A stretch of 57,382 bases of DNA, taken from positions 1-57,382 of the forward strand of contig JACCYQ010000039.1 in the NCBI GenBank assembly GCA_013696395.1, in the 5' to 3' direction. The notes beneath the pieces are model-generated. The model was not told the origin of the DNA. It did no database searches and worked only from the letters and a program-made list of their open reading frames with translations. The stretch's first letter is position 1; every line of letters begins with the position of its first letter. Source of the stretch: Chitinophagaceae bacterium. GTDB taxonomy: Bacteria > Bacteroidota > Bacteroidia > Chitinophagales > Chitinophagaceae. This document shows, one piece after another, positions 36,035 through 45,109 of this stretch. The position numbers and the translations under genes were made by a program.

Positions 36035-36460
36035 CTATTTATCTGCTATTCGGATGCGGCGTGTTTCCGGACCTGTAATCTCTATAAAAGCATGACAGGT
36101 TTCGTCCGGTAACAGGTGAGGTATCTTTTCAGGCCATTCTACCAAACAAATATGTTTGCTGAAAAGGCAATCTTCAATGCCTGCCTGCACTGCTTCCTCT
36201 TCCGTTTTTACCCGGTAAAGATCCATATGATAGATTATTTTTTCTTCCTCACCATCAACATACCGGTATTCATTGATCAATGAAAAAGTAGGGCTGCTAA
36301 AAGCATCTTTAATTTTTTTATGAGCACATAAAGCATGAATAAATGTTGTTTTGCCAGCACCCATTTCACCATGAAATACAAAAACACGGTATTTTTTTAA
36401 TGCTTCCCAAAATAAAGCTGCAGTCTTTTCCAGGTTATCGATCGTAGTTAACCATTCCAT
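36035..36460 (-). CDS. tsaE: tRNA threonylcarbamoyladenosine biosynthesis ATPase
   Basis: P-loop ATPase of 141 residues. It works with TsaB and TsaD to make the t6A modification at position 37 of ANN-decoding tRNAs. Walker A is GEMGAGKTTFIH, followed by AFSSPTFSLINEY and YHMDLYRVKTEEE, then LVEWPEKIPHLLP, all conserved in TsaE. A -7 element four bases before the ATG suggests a leaderless transcript. It lies upstream of alanine dehydrogenase and is divergent from the copper ATPase. Confidence 0.95.
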   Translation of the reverse strand: MEWLTTIDNLEKTAALFWEALKKYRVFVFHGEMGAGKTTFIHALCAHKKIKDAFSSPTFSLINEYRYVDGEEEKIIYHMDLYRVKTEEEAVQAGIEDCLFSKHICLVEWPEKIPHLLPDETCHAFIEITGPETRRIRIADK

Positions 36461-36464
36461 TGCT

Positions 36465-36472
36465 CAAATTTA
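36465..36472 (-). promoter_or_regulatory. -7-like element (TAAATTTG) abutting tsaE
   Basis: On the minus strand TAAATTTG ends four bases before the tsaE ATG, so the first transcribed base would be about the A of the start codon. Confidence 0.45.
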
Positions 36473-36538
36473 ACAGTTGTTTGCAACCATGTAAAAAAGA
36501 TAGTGATTTAAACCAAAGTCCAACCATCAACCATTTGG

Positions 36539-36546
36539 TAATTTTG
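36539..36546 (+). promoter_or_regulatory. -7-like element (TAATTTTG) before the copper ATPase
   Basis: TAATTTTG followed by CA lies 22 bases before the ATG at 36569, back to back with the tsaE element in the 108-base divergent region. I see no clear CueR- or CopY-type operator. Confidence 0.45.
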
Positions 36547-36568
36547 CATACCAGATTTATAAAATAGT

Positions 36569-38680
36569 ATGGAAAAAACACAATGGAAGGTTGAAGGCAT
36601 GACCTGTTCAAATTGCGCACTAACCATTCACCAGTACCTTGAAAAAAAAGGATTACAAAATGTAAAAGTAAATGCGATTGGAGGAGATGTATCATTCGAT
36701 TTAAATGATACAACATCAACCGATCAAATTGCCAAAGGAATAGAAAAACTGGGCTACCAGGTTGTACACGAAGGCATAGCTGTTACAAGGTCTAAACCTT
36801 TTTTATCAACTCATCTTCACCGTTTTTTATTTACTCTCCCATTTACATTGGTATTGATGTTACACATGATACCAGGCTTGCATATTCTTTGGCTGATGAA
36901 TCCATGGGTGCAGTTAGGTCTTGCCCTACCTGTTTACATAGTAGGGATGTTATATTTTGGTCGAAGTGCAATAAACAGTTTGCGCAATGGCGTTCCTAAT
37001 ATGAATGTTTTGATTGCATTAGGTGCAACTGCCGCATTTGTGTATAGTTTGGCCGGACATATTATGGGGCCTGGGGAGGAATATCTTTTTTATGAAACCG
37101 CGGCTACTATCATCACCCTTGTTTTCCTTGGTAATCACCTGGAAGATACCTCTGTTGCATCCACGCAAAAAGCTTTAAAAGACCTGGCTAAGACGCAAAA
37201 AGTAATGGCGAATATGATTGCCTTTGACGATCAGCACAAGGAAATTGTTTTCCCGGTTGAAAGTTCTCAGTTAAGGTCTGGTGATCTTTTATTAATTAAA
37301 ACAGGCGAACAGGTACCGGCAGATTGTAAAATATTTTGGGGTGAAGCAGAAATAAATGAGGCCATTATAACTGGTGAAAGCATTCCTGTTTTTAAAAAAG
37401 CAAAAGACGCCCTGATTGGCGGAAGTGTTGTTGAAAATGGTACGATAAAAGCACAGGTAACTGCGGCAGGAAATGATACTGTATTGGCTAATATTATGCA
37501 ATTGGTGAAACAGGCACAAGGTGAAAAACCACCTGTTCAAAAAATGGCCGATCGCATCAGCGCTATTTTTGTACCGGTGGTAATTGGAATTGCCCTGGTA
37601 ACATTAGGCGTTAACTGGATTATTTTGAATGATTTTACGGATGCGCTTATGCGTAGTATTGCAGTGCTCGTTATTGCCTGTCCTTGTGCTATGGGTTTAG
37701 CAACTCCTGCTGCCATTGCTGTTGGACTTGGTCGCGGAGCCCGTAGTGGGATCCTTTTTCGCAATGCTTCAAGTCTTGAATTATTTAAAGACATTAAACA
37801 AGTTGTTTTTGATAAAACCGGGACAATAACCACCGGCAAATTCAGTATTGAACAATTTGATTCCGGGAGTATGAATGAGGCCGACTTTAAATCACTTGTC
37901 TATTCACTCGAAAAATATTCCAATCATCCACTTGCAAAAAGTATTGCGGCCCAATGGAAAACAAATAATGTTATCCGCTGGAAAAAAATTGAAGAAATCA
38001 AAGGACGTGGTATGCGTGCAGAAGATAAGGAGGGTAACATATACCAGGCGGGTTCTTATGTGGGTGCACTGCAACATACTAAAGAAGAACACCACCAGTT
38101 ATATGTTTTAAAAAATGAAGAACTGGTTGGCTGGGTGGACTTAAAAGATGAAATACGAATTGAATCTCAAACTATAATAAATTACCTCAAATCAAAAAAC
38201 ATAAAAACGATCCTGTTAAGTGGGGATCGGAATGAAAAAACAAGAAAAATAGCTAATGAACTTGGGATTGATGAAGTAATTGCAGAAAAAACCCCGCAAC
38301 AGAAATTGGATATCATTACTGATTTATCCGCCAGGGCCCCTACGGTGATGGTTGGTGACGGGATCAATGATGCACCGGCACTGGCAAGGGCAACGGTTGG
38401 CATCAGTATGAGTGATGCATCCCATGTGGCGATGCAAAGTTCTCAAGTTGTATTGATGAATAATGGATTAAAGAATTTGCCCACAGCGCTTGGCCTTGGC
38501 AAGCATACTTATATCACCATTAAACAAAATCTTTTCTGGGCTTTTAGTTATAACATTATTGCCATACCAGTAGCGGCGCTTGGATTTTTAACACCTACAT
38601 TTGGTGCATTGGTAATGGCATTGAGCGATGTTGTGCTGGCCATTAATTCAGGAAGATTATTTGTAAAAAAAGTGGTTTAA
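36569..38680 (+). CDS. Copper-type heavy-metal P-type ATPase
   Basis: P1B-type ATPase of 703 residues that exports monovalent copper or a similar metal from the cytoplasm. In order: an N-terminal HMA domain with C13xxC16 (GMTCSNCA), membrane helices, TGES (268-271), the C371-P-C373 metal site (ACPCAMG), phosphorylation Asp415 in FDKTGT, SNHPLA and GDGINDAPA. Helix 7 has Y661-N662. In helix 8 the MxxSS copper motif is changed to M683-x-x-S686-D687. That Asp may alter metal choice. No copper chaperone or CopZ is next to it. Confidence 0.93.
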   Translation: MEKTQWKVEGMTCSNCALTIHQYLEKKGLQNVKVNAIGGDVSFDLNDTTSTDQIAKGIEKLGYQVVHEGIAVTRSKPFLSTHLHRFLFTLPFTLVLMLHMIPGLHILWLMNPWVQLGLALPVYIVGMLYFGRSAINSLRNGVPNMNVLIALGATAAFVYSLAGHIMGPGEEYLFYETAATIITLVFLGNHLEDTSVASTQKALKDLAKTQKVMANMIAFDDQHKEIVFPVESSQLRSGDLLLIKTGEQVPADCKIFWGEAEINEAIITGESIPVFKKAKDALIGGSVVENGTIKAQVTAAGNDTVLANIMQLVKQAQGEKPPVQKMADRISAIFVPVVIGIALVTLGVNWIILNDFTDALMRSIAVLVIACPCAMGLATPAAIAVGLGRGARSGILFRNASSLELFKDIKQVVFDKTGTITTGKFSIEQFDSGSMNEADFKSLVYSLEKYSNHPLAKSIAAQWKTNNVIRWKKIEEIKGRGMRAEDKEGNIYQAGSYVGALQHTKEEHHQLYVLKNEELVGWVDLKDEIRIESQTIINYLKSKNIKTILLSGDRNEKTRKIANELGIDEVIAEKTPQQKLDIITDLSARAPTVMVGDGINDAPALARATVGISMSDASHVAMQSSQVVLMNNGLKNLPTALGLGKHTYITIKQNLFWAFSYNIIAIPVAALGFLTPTFGALVMALSDVVLAINSGRLFVKKVV

Positions 38681-38730
38681 TATTTTCCATTTTATTCCTA
38701 CCATCTGATTATTGAATATTAAATAAAAAA

Positions 38731-40638
38731 CTGGATACGCCTATTTCCATATTAAAAAAGTATTGGGGTTTTGATGCCTTCCGCCCATTGCAGGAAGATA
38801 TCATTCAATCCATTTTAAATGGAAATGATACGCTGGCTGTATTACCCACGGGTGGTGGGAAATCTTTCTGCTTCCAGGTTCCGGCATTGATGCAGGGAAA
38901 ACTCTGCCTGGTGATTTCTCCCTTAATAGCATTGATGAAGGACCAGGTTGAAAACCTGCGAAAAAAAGGAATTACAGCATTTGCCTTATATGCTGGCATG
39001 ACACGCAGAGAAGTGATCAACACATTAAAAGTGGCTACCGAAAGTAATTGCCGTTTTTTATATGTATCACCAGAACGATTGGAGACTTCATTGTTCCAGG
39101 AGTACCTGCCAGGTATGGATATTTCTTTAATTGCGGTTGATGAAGCGCATTGTATTTCACAATGGGGTTATGATTTCAGACCACCTTACTTACGTATTGC
39201 TGCTTTAAGAGAACAATTACAGGGTGTGCCCATCATGGCACTAACGGCCTCGGCTACCCCGGAAGTGCAACTGGATATCTGCCAGAAATTATCTTTTAGC
39301 AAGGAGCGTATTTTCAAACATTCATTTGAAAGAAAGAATTTATCCTACAGTGTATTTCAACCAGATTCAAAAATCAACCGGTTGCTTGAAATAATTAATA
39401 AGGTTGAAGGAAGCACGATTGTTTATTGCAAAAGCCGAAAAAGAACACAGGAAATTTGCAGGTTGCTTGAGATGCAGGGAATTACTGCCGATTATTATCA
39501 TGCAGGACTTTCTTTGGAAGAACGAAATAAGAAACAAGAAGATTGGATCACCAACAAGGTTCGGGTAATCGTTTGTACCAATGCTTTTGGGATGGGAATA
39601 GACAAACCTGATGTTCGTTTAGTAATTCATGCAGATGTTCCTGATTGCCTTGAAAATTATTACCAGGAGGCTGGACGGGCAGGAAGGGATGGCAAAAAAA
39701 GTTATGCTGTTCTTTTGTGCAGCCATCATGATCTGCATGAACTGGAAAACCAGGCCGATACCAGGTTTCCTTCTTTACAGGACATAAGAATGGTTTATCA
39801 ATCTCTCGCCAATTACCTGCAGATACCTGTATTGACCGGGCAGGGAATGTATTTTGATTTTGATTTTCCTGATTTCATAAAAAAATTTAAGATCAATAGT
39901 TTCACAGCGCTTTATGCCATTAAAGCATTGGAACAAGATGGGTGGTTAACTTTTAATGAGCAGGTATTTGTTCAATCCACCATTATGTTCATTTCATCAC
40001 GGGAACAGGTAACCGATTTTGAAAATCTGCACCCCAAGATTGATCCACTGATCAAAGCCTTGTTAAGAACTTATGAAGGTATATTCGATTTTCCAGCTTC
40101 CATTTCAGAAAAAATACTGGTTGGTTTAATCAATAAAAACCTGGCATCTGTAAAGAATGAATTGGAAACACTTCACAAGAATGGTATCATTCAATATCAA
40201 CCTCAAAAAGATACACCCCAGATTTTTCTATTACAACCACGTATCAAAGCAGAAGATCTGACGGTTAATATGTCGGAATATAAAAAACGAAAGGAAAAAT
40301 ATATCAGCAGGTTGAATGCAATCATTCAATATGTTAATGATAAAACGCAATGCAGAAGTGTAATCATTGGCAGGTATTTTGGAGATGCTGGCATAACTGA
40401 TTGCGGTATTTGCAATAATTGTTTGGATAGAAAACAAACTGCCATAAATAAACCGGAATTTGAATTAATACACCAAAAAATAAAATTGTTGTTGCATGAA
40501 GGTCCTCTTCATCATAAATTATTCCTGAGCCAATTGAATGATATTAGAAAAGAAAAAGCCTGGGAAGTTATTAATTTTCTCCAGGCTGAAAATAAAATTG
40601 AAATTTTACCCGATGGAAAGATCCAGTGGGTAAAATGA
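38731..40638 (+). CDS. recQ: ATP-dependent DNA helicase RecQ, non-AUG start inferred
   Basis: SF2 DNA helicase of about 635 residues, acting in recombination and replication-fork repair. Visible motifs are YWGFDAFRPLQEDI (motif 0), LPTGGGKSF (motif I), VDEAHCISQWGYDFR (motif II and the aromatic loop), ALTASAT, NAFGMGIDKPDVR and EAGRAGRDG. A late zinc-binding region (CRSVI, CGICNNCLD) starts the RQC part. No HRDC domain is present. The frame is open from a TGA at 38713-38715 but has no ATG, GTG or TTG before motif 0. I chose CTG 38731. The TTG at 38788 would remove motif 0. Confidence 0.9.
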   Translation: MDTPISILKKYWGFDAFRPLQEDIIQSILNGNDTLAVLPTGGGKSFCFQVPALMQGKLCLVISPLIALMKDQVENLRKKGITAFALYAGMTRREVINTLKVATESNCRFLYVSPERLETSLFQEYLPGMDISLIAVDEAHCISQWGYDFRPPYLRIAALREQLQGVPIMALTASATPEVQLDICQKLSFSKERIFKHSFERKNLSYSVFQPDSKINRLLEIINKVEGSTIVYCKSRKRTQEICRLLEMQGITADYYHAGLSLEERNKKQEDWITNKVRVIVCTNAFGMGIDKPDVRLVIHADVPDCLENYYQEAGRAGRDGKKSYAVLLCSHHDLHELENQADTRFPSLQDIRMVYQSLANYLQIPVLTGQGMYFDFDFPDFIKKFKINSFTALYAIKALEQDGWLTFNEQVFVQSTIMFISSREQVTDFENLHPKIDPLIKALLRTYEGIFDFPASISEKILVGLINKNLASVKNELETLHKNGIIQYQPQKDTPQIFLLQPRIKAEDLTVNMSEYKKRKEKYISRLNAIIQYVNDKTQCRSVIIGRYFGDAGITDCGICNNCLDRKQTAINKPEFELIHQKIKLLLHEGPLHHKLFLSQLNDIRKEKAWEVINFLQAENKIEILPDGKIQWVK

Positions 40639-40645
40639 AAAATCT

Positions 40646-42190
40646 TTAAAAAATACTTTTCCTTCTTTTACGGGTTGTTCCACCCAATCCCAATACGCCC
40701 AATAATGAACGGGTGATTATACTCGCTGCGGTACGCCCCACCTGTTTAACTGTAGGATTGTCAAAAAAGCCTTTTTCTGCGGGTGCTTTTCGGGTAGTCT
40801 TTTTACTTTCTTCTACTTCCTTTTCATTACTTGCAGCTAATTCCAGTTTCTCTGTAAGTATTTCATGTGCACTTTTACTGTCAACTTCTTTATTGTATTT
40901 ATCAACCAGTTTAGATCGTTTTATCAATTCATCGATCTCAGATTGTGATAATATATCCATCCTGCTGCGAGGTGCTACCAGCATAGTATGTACCAGTGGC
41001 GTGGGAATCCCTTTTTCATTTAACATGGTCATCATTGCTTCGCCTACACCTAACTGTGTGATCAGATCTTCTGTTTTGTAAAATTCCGTTTCAGGATAAT
41101 TCTCGGCAGTTTGTTTAATGGCTTTACGATCGGCAGCAGTAAACGCTCTTAAAGAATGCTGAATTTTTAATCCCAGTTGTGATAATACCGCTGCAGGAAT
41201 ATCTGTAGGGTTTTGTGTACAAAAGAAAATACCAATCCCTTTTGAACGAATCAATTTTATAATAGTTTCGATTTGTTGTAATAAGGCACTGCTTGCTTCC
41301 TGGAAAATAAGGTGTGCTTCGTCAATGAAAATAACCAGTTTCGGTTTATCCAGGTCACCTTCTTCAGGTGATATGGCATATAACTCAGCCAAAAGTTGCA
41401 GCATAAAAGTGGAGAAAAGCTTGGGCCTGTCCTGCAGGTCTGTAACTCTTACAACAGATACCACTCCCCTCCCATCATTGCTTATGCGCATCAAATCATC
41501 AACATCAAAACTTATCTCGCCAAAAAAAAGATCAGCGCCTTGCTGCTGTAGTTCAATCACTTTGCGTAAAATGGTACCGGTGGAAGATGTTGAAATGCGG
41601 CCATAACTTTTTTCCATCTCTCCTTTCCCTTCATCACTTATAAATTGAAGCACTTTGATAAAATCTTTCAGATCGAGTAAGGGGAGTTTATGATCATCAC
41701 AATATTTAAAGATCATAGATACCAGGCCACCCTGGGTATCGTTAAGCGCAAGAATTTTGGATAATAGTACGGAGCCGAATTCACTAACGGTTGCCCGTAA
41801 ACGCACACCCTTTTCTTCACTTAACGTCAGTAATTCTGTGGGGTAAGCTGCAGGCATATAATTAATGCCTATTTTTTTACTTCTATCAAGAATCTTTTCA
41901 TTGATTTCCCCGGCAGCAGCAATTCCACTCAAGTCGCCCTTAATATCCATGATTAAGACCGGCACACTGGCATCGCTTAAAACTTCGCTCAATATTTGTA
42001 AGGTTTTTGTCTTTCCGGTCCCGGTGGCTCCGGCCACTAAACCATGCCGGTTCATTGTTTTTAAAGGCAGGTTGACCGCCGCACCTTCAATAACTTCGCC
42101 ATCAAGCATTCCTACACCAATTTGCATAGATTCTCCCTTAAATGAATATCCTTTTTCTATAGCCTGGAGAAATGTATTCTTATCTGCCAT
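40646..42190 (-). CDS. HerA-like ATPase (DUF853 family)
   Basis: A 514-residue ATPase of the HerA/FtsK-like DUF853 family. Walker A is in AGATGTGKTKTLQ, the acidic Walker B in LVIFIDEAHLIF, and the C-terminal third has a QxxxD-like TQLGVGEA segment and a charged, KRRK-containing tail. Such proteins are annotated as helicases or DNA-processing ATPases, but direct evidence is limited. It converges with recQ with seven bases between stops. The neighbourhood suggests DNA metabolism, but this is inference. Confidence 0.88.
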   Translation of the reverse strand: MADKNTFLQAIEKGYSFKGESMQIGVGMLDGEVIEGAAVNLPLKTMNRHGLVAGATGTGKTKTLQILSEVLSDASVPVLIMDIKGDLSGIAAAGEINEKILDRSKKIGINYMPAAYPTELLTLSEEKGVRLRATVSEFGSVLLSKILALNDTQGGLVSMIFKYCDDHKLPLLDLKDFIKVLQFISDEGKGEMEKSYGRISTSSTGTILRKVIELQQQGADLFFGEISFDVDDLMRISNDGRGVVSVVRVTDLQDRPKLFSTFMLQLLAELYAISPEEGDLDKPKLVIFIDEAHLIFQEASSALLQQIETIIKLIRSKGIGIFFCTQNPTDIPAAVLSQLGLKIQHSLRAFTAADRKAIKQTAENYPETEFYKTEDLITQLGVGEAMMTMLNEKGIPTPLVHTMLVAPRSRMDILSQSEIDELIKRSKLVDKYNKEVDSKSAHEILTEKLELAASNEKEVEESKKTTRKAPAEKGFFDNPTVKQVGRTAASIITRSLLGVLGLGGTTRKRRKSIF

Positions 42191-42319
42191 GTTTATTAAT
42201 TATGGAATGAAGTTAAGGGATTGAAAGAAATCATAAATATATGTATGGCCGCATTTAATTGAAATATCAATGTCAGAATCTGCGTTGTATCATCTTATTT
42301 TGCATCAAATTAATTTTTC

Positions 42320-43330
42320 ATGGGTAGATTATACTTTATAATGGCGTTGCTATTTTTAATAAGTTGTAAAAATGGTAAGCACATTCCAGATGTTTCACAT
42401 ATTGAAGCCGATATAAATATTGAACGGTTTGAAAAATCTTTTTTTCAGATAGACACAAACCATATAACAACCGGCCTGCAAAAAACCCGCGATGAATTTC
42501 CATTATTCTATAAGGATTTCATGATGGGCATTTTGCAACTTAACCTAAATGACAGCAGTAACGCTACCCAGGAAATTGTGAAATCATTTTTAGGCAGCTA
42601 TTCAAGTCTTAATGATACCCTTCAAATGATGTACAAGGATATGAGCCAGATTGAAAACAAACTGGAAGAAAATTTTCGTTTTGTAAAATATTATTTTCCC
42701 AATTATAAAATTCCAGGTATTATTACATTTATTGGAACACTTGATGCGCCAGGTATCGCCTTAACGAATGATTATATTGCTGTTGGCCTGCATCAGTATG
42801 CAGGAAATAATTTTTCAGGTTATAAATCCATGGAGGCGCAGCAACTATATCCAACTTACATATCCCGGAGATTCGCTCCTGAATATATTCCTGTCAACAG
42901 CATGAAAATTGTATCTGAAGATTTGTTTCCTGAACAAAGCGCCGGACGGCCATTAATTGAACAAATAATAGAAAACGGTAAAAGGTTATTCCTTATTGAT
43001 CATTTTATGCCAGGTACGCCTGACTCTTTAAAAACGGGATATACTAAAAGCCAACAGGAATGGGTAGTTGAAAATGAAGGTTTAATCTGGAATTATATCA
43101 TTCAAAATGAAAACCTTTATTCCATTGACCCAATAGTTATTCAAACTTATATTGGTGAATCTCCTTTTACACAAAACATGCCGCAGGCTTCACCTGGAAA
43201 CATTGGTCAATGGGTTGGTTGGCAGATCATCAGAAAATATGCAGAGAACCATTCAGAAAAATCAATTGCAGAAATCATGAAAACATCGCCCCGCACAATT
43301 TTGGATGAAGCGAAATATAAGCCTAAATAA
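42320..43330 (+). CDS. gldB: Gliding motility lipoprotein GldB
   Basis: Outer-membrane or periplasmic lipoprotein of 336 residues required for gliding in Flavobacterium-type bacteria. A signal sequence ends in a lipobox (MALLFLISC, with lipidated Cys16). The body has ERFEKSFFQID, DEFPLFYKDFM and, near the end, SPGNIGQWVGWQII and SPRTILDEAKYKP, the GldB family end. Gliding in this group depends on the type IX secretion machinery, of which porX, gldM and gldN are also in this window. It stands alone on the plus strand, between the HerA-like ATPase and the desaturase. Confidence 0.9.
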   Translation: MGRLYFIMALLFLISCKNGKHIPDVSHIEADINIERFEKSFFQIDTNHITTGLQKTRDEFPLFYKDFMMGILQLNLNDSSNATQEIVKSFLGSYSSLNDTLQMMYKDMSQIENKLEENFRFVKYYFPNYKIPGIITFIGTLDAPGIALTNDYIAVGLHQYAGNNFSGYKSMEAQQLYPTYISRRFAPEYIPVNSMKIVSEDLFPEQSAGRPLIEQIIENGKRLFLIDHFMPGTPDSLKTGYTKSQQEWVVENEGLIWNYIIQNENLYSIDPIVIQTYIGESPFTQNMPQASPGNIGQWVGWQIIRKYAENHSEKSIAEIMKTSPRTILDEAKYKPK

Positions 43331-43337
43331 TCCCTGT

Positions 43338-44432
43338 TCAGGCGGCTACTGATGAACTGATTTCAGGTTTACGACCAAGATCCTTCATCATTTTAAAGTG
43401 CGATTGGATGGCCTGCCACATAGTTGGGAATTGATTGTACATGATATTATGTTCAAGACAAACTTTTTTAACCAAAGGACTAATGGCAGGATAATGGACA
43501 TGGCTTATTCTTGGAAAAAGATGGTGCTCTATCTGAAAATTCAGCCCACCAACATACCAGTTAACCAATAGATTGTTTGGAGCAAAATTAGCCGTTGTTA
43601 ATACCTGGTGAATAGCCCACTCATTCTCAATTTTTTTAGGATCATCTGTTGCTACTTCAAAATTCGCATGTTCAACCACGTGAGCCAATTGAAAAACTAG
43701 TGCAAGACTTAAACCCAATGCTATATGCATTACTGCAAAACCTATAATCCAGGCCTGCCATCCTACTAATATAACAGGAATAACTACATAAAATAAAATA
43801 TATAAAAATTTGCTAACCCAGAATATTACGTGATCGCTTCTTTTCATTTTCTGTAATGGTGTAGTAAATACTTTTTTAGAAAAATATTTATTGAAGTCCA
43901 TCATGGAAACCCATGCAAATGAAGAAATGGCATAAACCAAAACCACGTAAAAATGTTGAAACTTATGTGCCGGAACCCATTTTTGAGTAGAACATTGACG
44001 CATTAGCGGACTTTTTGCAATATCATCATCAATACCATCAACATTTGTATATGTATGATGAATGATATTATGCTTAAACTTCCAGATAAAAGAATTTCCT
44101 CCCAGTGCATTAAGGCTGTACCCCAGTAAAGTATTAATCCATTTTTTACTGGAATAACTGCCATGATTGGCATCATGCATTACGTTAAAACCTATACTAG
44201 CCAATATAAGACCTAGAAGTGCACTTAATAAAATTCCTGTAAACAATCCAACAGAAACCTTCAATAAAACCAAATAAATTGTAATAGCAGATACACCTAA
44301 TACAATTGCCTTTGTAAATAACAGCCAATTCCCCGTCTTTTTAATATTTTTCGTTTTAAAATATTGGTCTACTTCTTTTTTTAGTGCAGCGTAAAAAACA
44401 GTATTACTGTTATCAAATGTTACTTTATACAT
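43338..44432 (-). CDS. Fatty acid desaturase (front-end, acyl-lipid/linoleoyl type)
   Basis: Membrane di-iron desaturase of 364 residues that puts a double bond into fatty acyl chains. The three histidine boxes are HDANHG, HNIIHH and QIEHH. A Gln in place of the first His of box 3 is typical of front-end (delta-5/6) desaturases. Hydrophobic helices lie around 45-85 and 215-245. It lacks an N-terminal cytochrome b5 domain. It ends seven bases from the convergent gldB. It probably tunes membrane fluidity, but its electron donor is not encoded nearby. Confidence 0.92.
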   Translation of the reverse strand: MYKVTFDNSNTVFYAALKKEVDQYFKTKNIKKTGNWLLFTKAIVLGVSAITIYLVLLKVSVGLFTGILLSALLGLILASIGFNVMHDANHGSYSSKKWINTLLGYSLNALGGNSFIWKFKHNIIHHTYTNVDGIDDDIAKSPLMRQCSTQKWVPAHKFQHFYVVLVYAISSFAWVSMMDFNKYFSKKVFTTPLQKMKRSDHVIFWVSKFLYILFYVVIPVILVGWQAWIIGFAVMHIALGLSLALVFQLAHVVEHANFEVATDDPKKIENEWAIHQVLTTANFAPNNLLVNWYVGGLNFQIEHHLFPRISHVHYPAISPLVKKVCLEHNIMYNQFPTMWQAIQSHFKMMKDLGRKPEISSSVAA

Positions 44433-44575
44433 AATTTTTTGTAATGGAAGAACTTAATTATGGATGATTGAAGATCACAGTAGGAGGAAGGTATAATTGT
44501 AAATATAATTAAAATGCATCTACGCCAAGCCACATTAACAATATTAAAATAAAACCCAGATAAATTAAAGATTTA

Positions 44576-44962
44576 CTAATTATTTTTAAAAGGAACTATT
44601 AATTGAAAAGACGGTATGTTAACCTTGAATAATTTTTTAGATGAAAGGTTTTCCATTTCGTAAGTTCCACTCATTTTACCCATTTCAGTCTTTAAATTGC
44701 ATCCGCTCACATACTGGTACTTTTCTCCAACTGTAATTACCGGCTGCAATCCAATTACACCCTCTCCTTCAACTTCCCGAAAACTACTATTACTATCAAA
44801 AATGTTCCAATGACGCCGAAGTAATTTAACGGCAAAACTATTATGATTTTCAATAGTTATCCTGTAAGCAAACATAAATTCGTAGTTGACAGGATTAGAA
44901 TAGTCAGGTTGATAGAAGGTTTCTACACTCACCTCAACCCCTTCTGATATAATACTGTTCAT
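44576..44962 (-). CDS. apaG: ApaG (Co2+/Mg2+ efflux-associated protein)
   Basis: Small protein of 128 residues with an immunoglobulin-like beta-sandwich fold. Visible family features are VEVSVETFYQPDYSNP, FAYRITIENHNSFAVKLL, RRHWNIFDSN and GEGVIGLQPVI, followed by a region with YVSGCNLKTEMGKMSGTYEM. ApaG has been linked to cobalt resistance, magnesium efflux and nucleotide binding, but its mechanism is unresolved. It stands alone, with 143 bases before the desaturase and 147 after it. Confidence 0.93.
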   Translation of the reverse strand: MNSIISEGVEVSVETFYQPDYSNPVNYEFMFAYRITIENHNSFAVKLLRRHWNIFDSNSSFREVEGEGVIGLQPVITVGEKYQYVSGCNLKTEMGKMSGTYEMENLSSKKLFKVNIPSFQLIVPFKNN

Positions 44963-45035
44963 AAACCTCTTTTTGTAAAATTATCAAAGACAACCGGCTT
45001 TCAACACAAAATATTTTAAATTCCATGCCATCAGT

Positions 45036-45043
45036 TAATTTTG
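45036..45043 (+). promoter_or_regulatory. -7-like element (TAATTTTG) upstream of isocitrate dehydrogenase
   Basis: TAATTTTG followed by CA lies 66 bases before the ATG at 45110. Confidence 0.4.
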
Positions 45044-45109
45044 CAACCCTAAAGCACATCGCTAATATATAAATTATATCAAACACCTACTATTAAAAGA
45101 CAATTTAAT

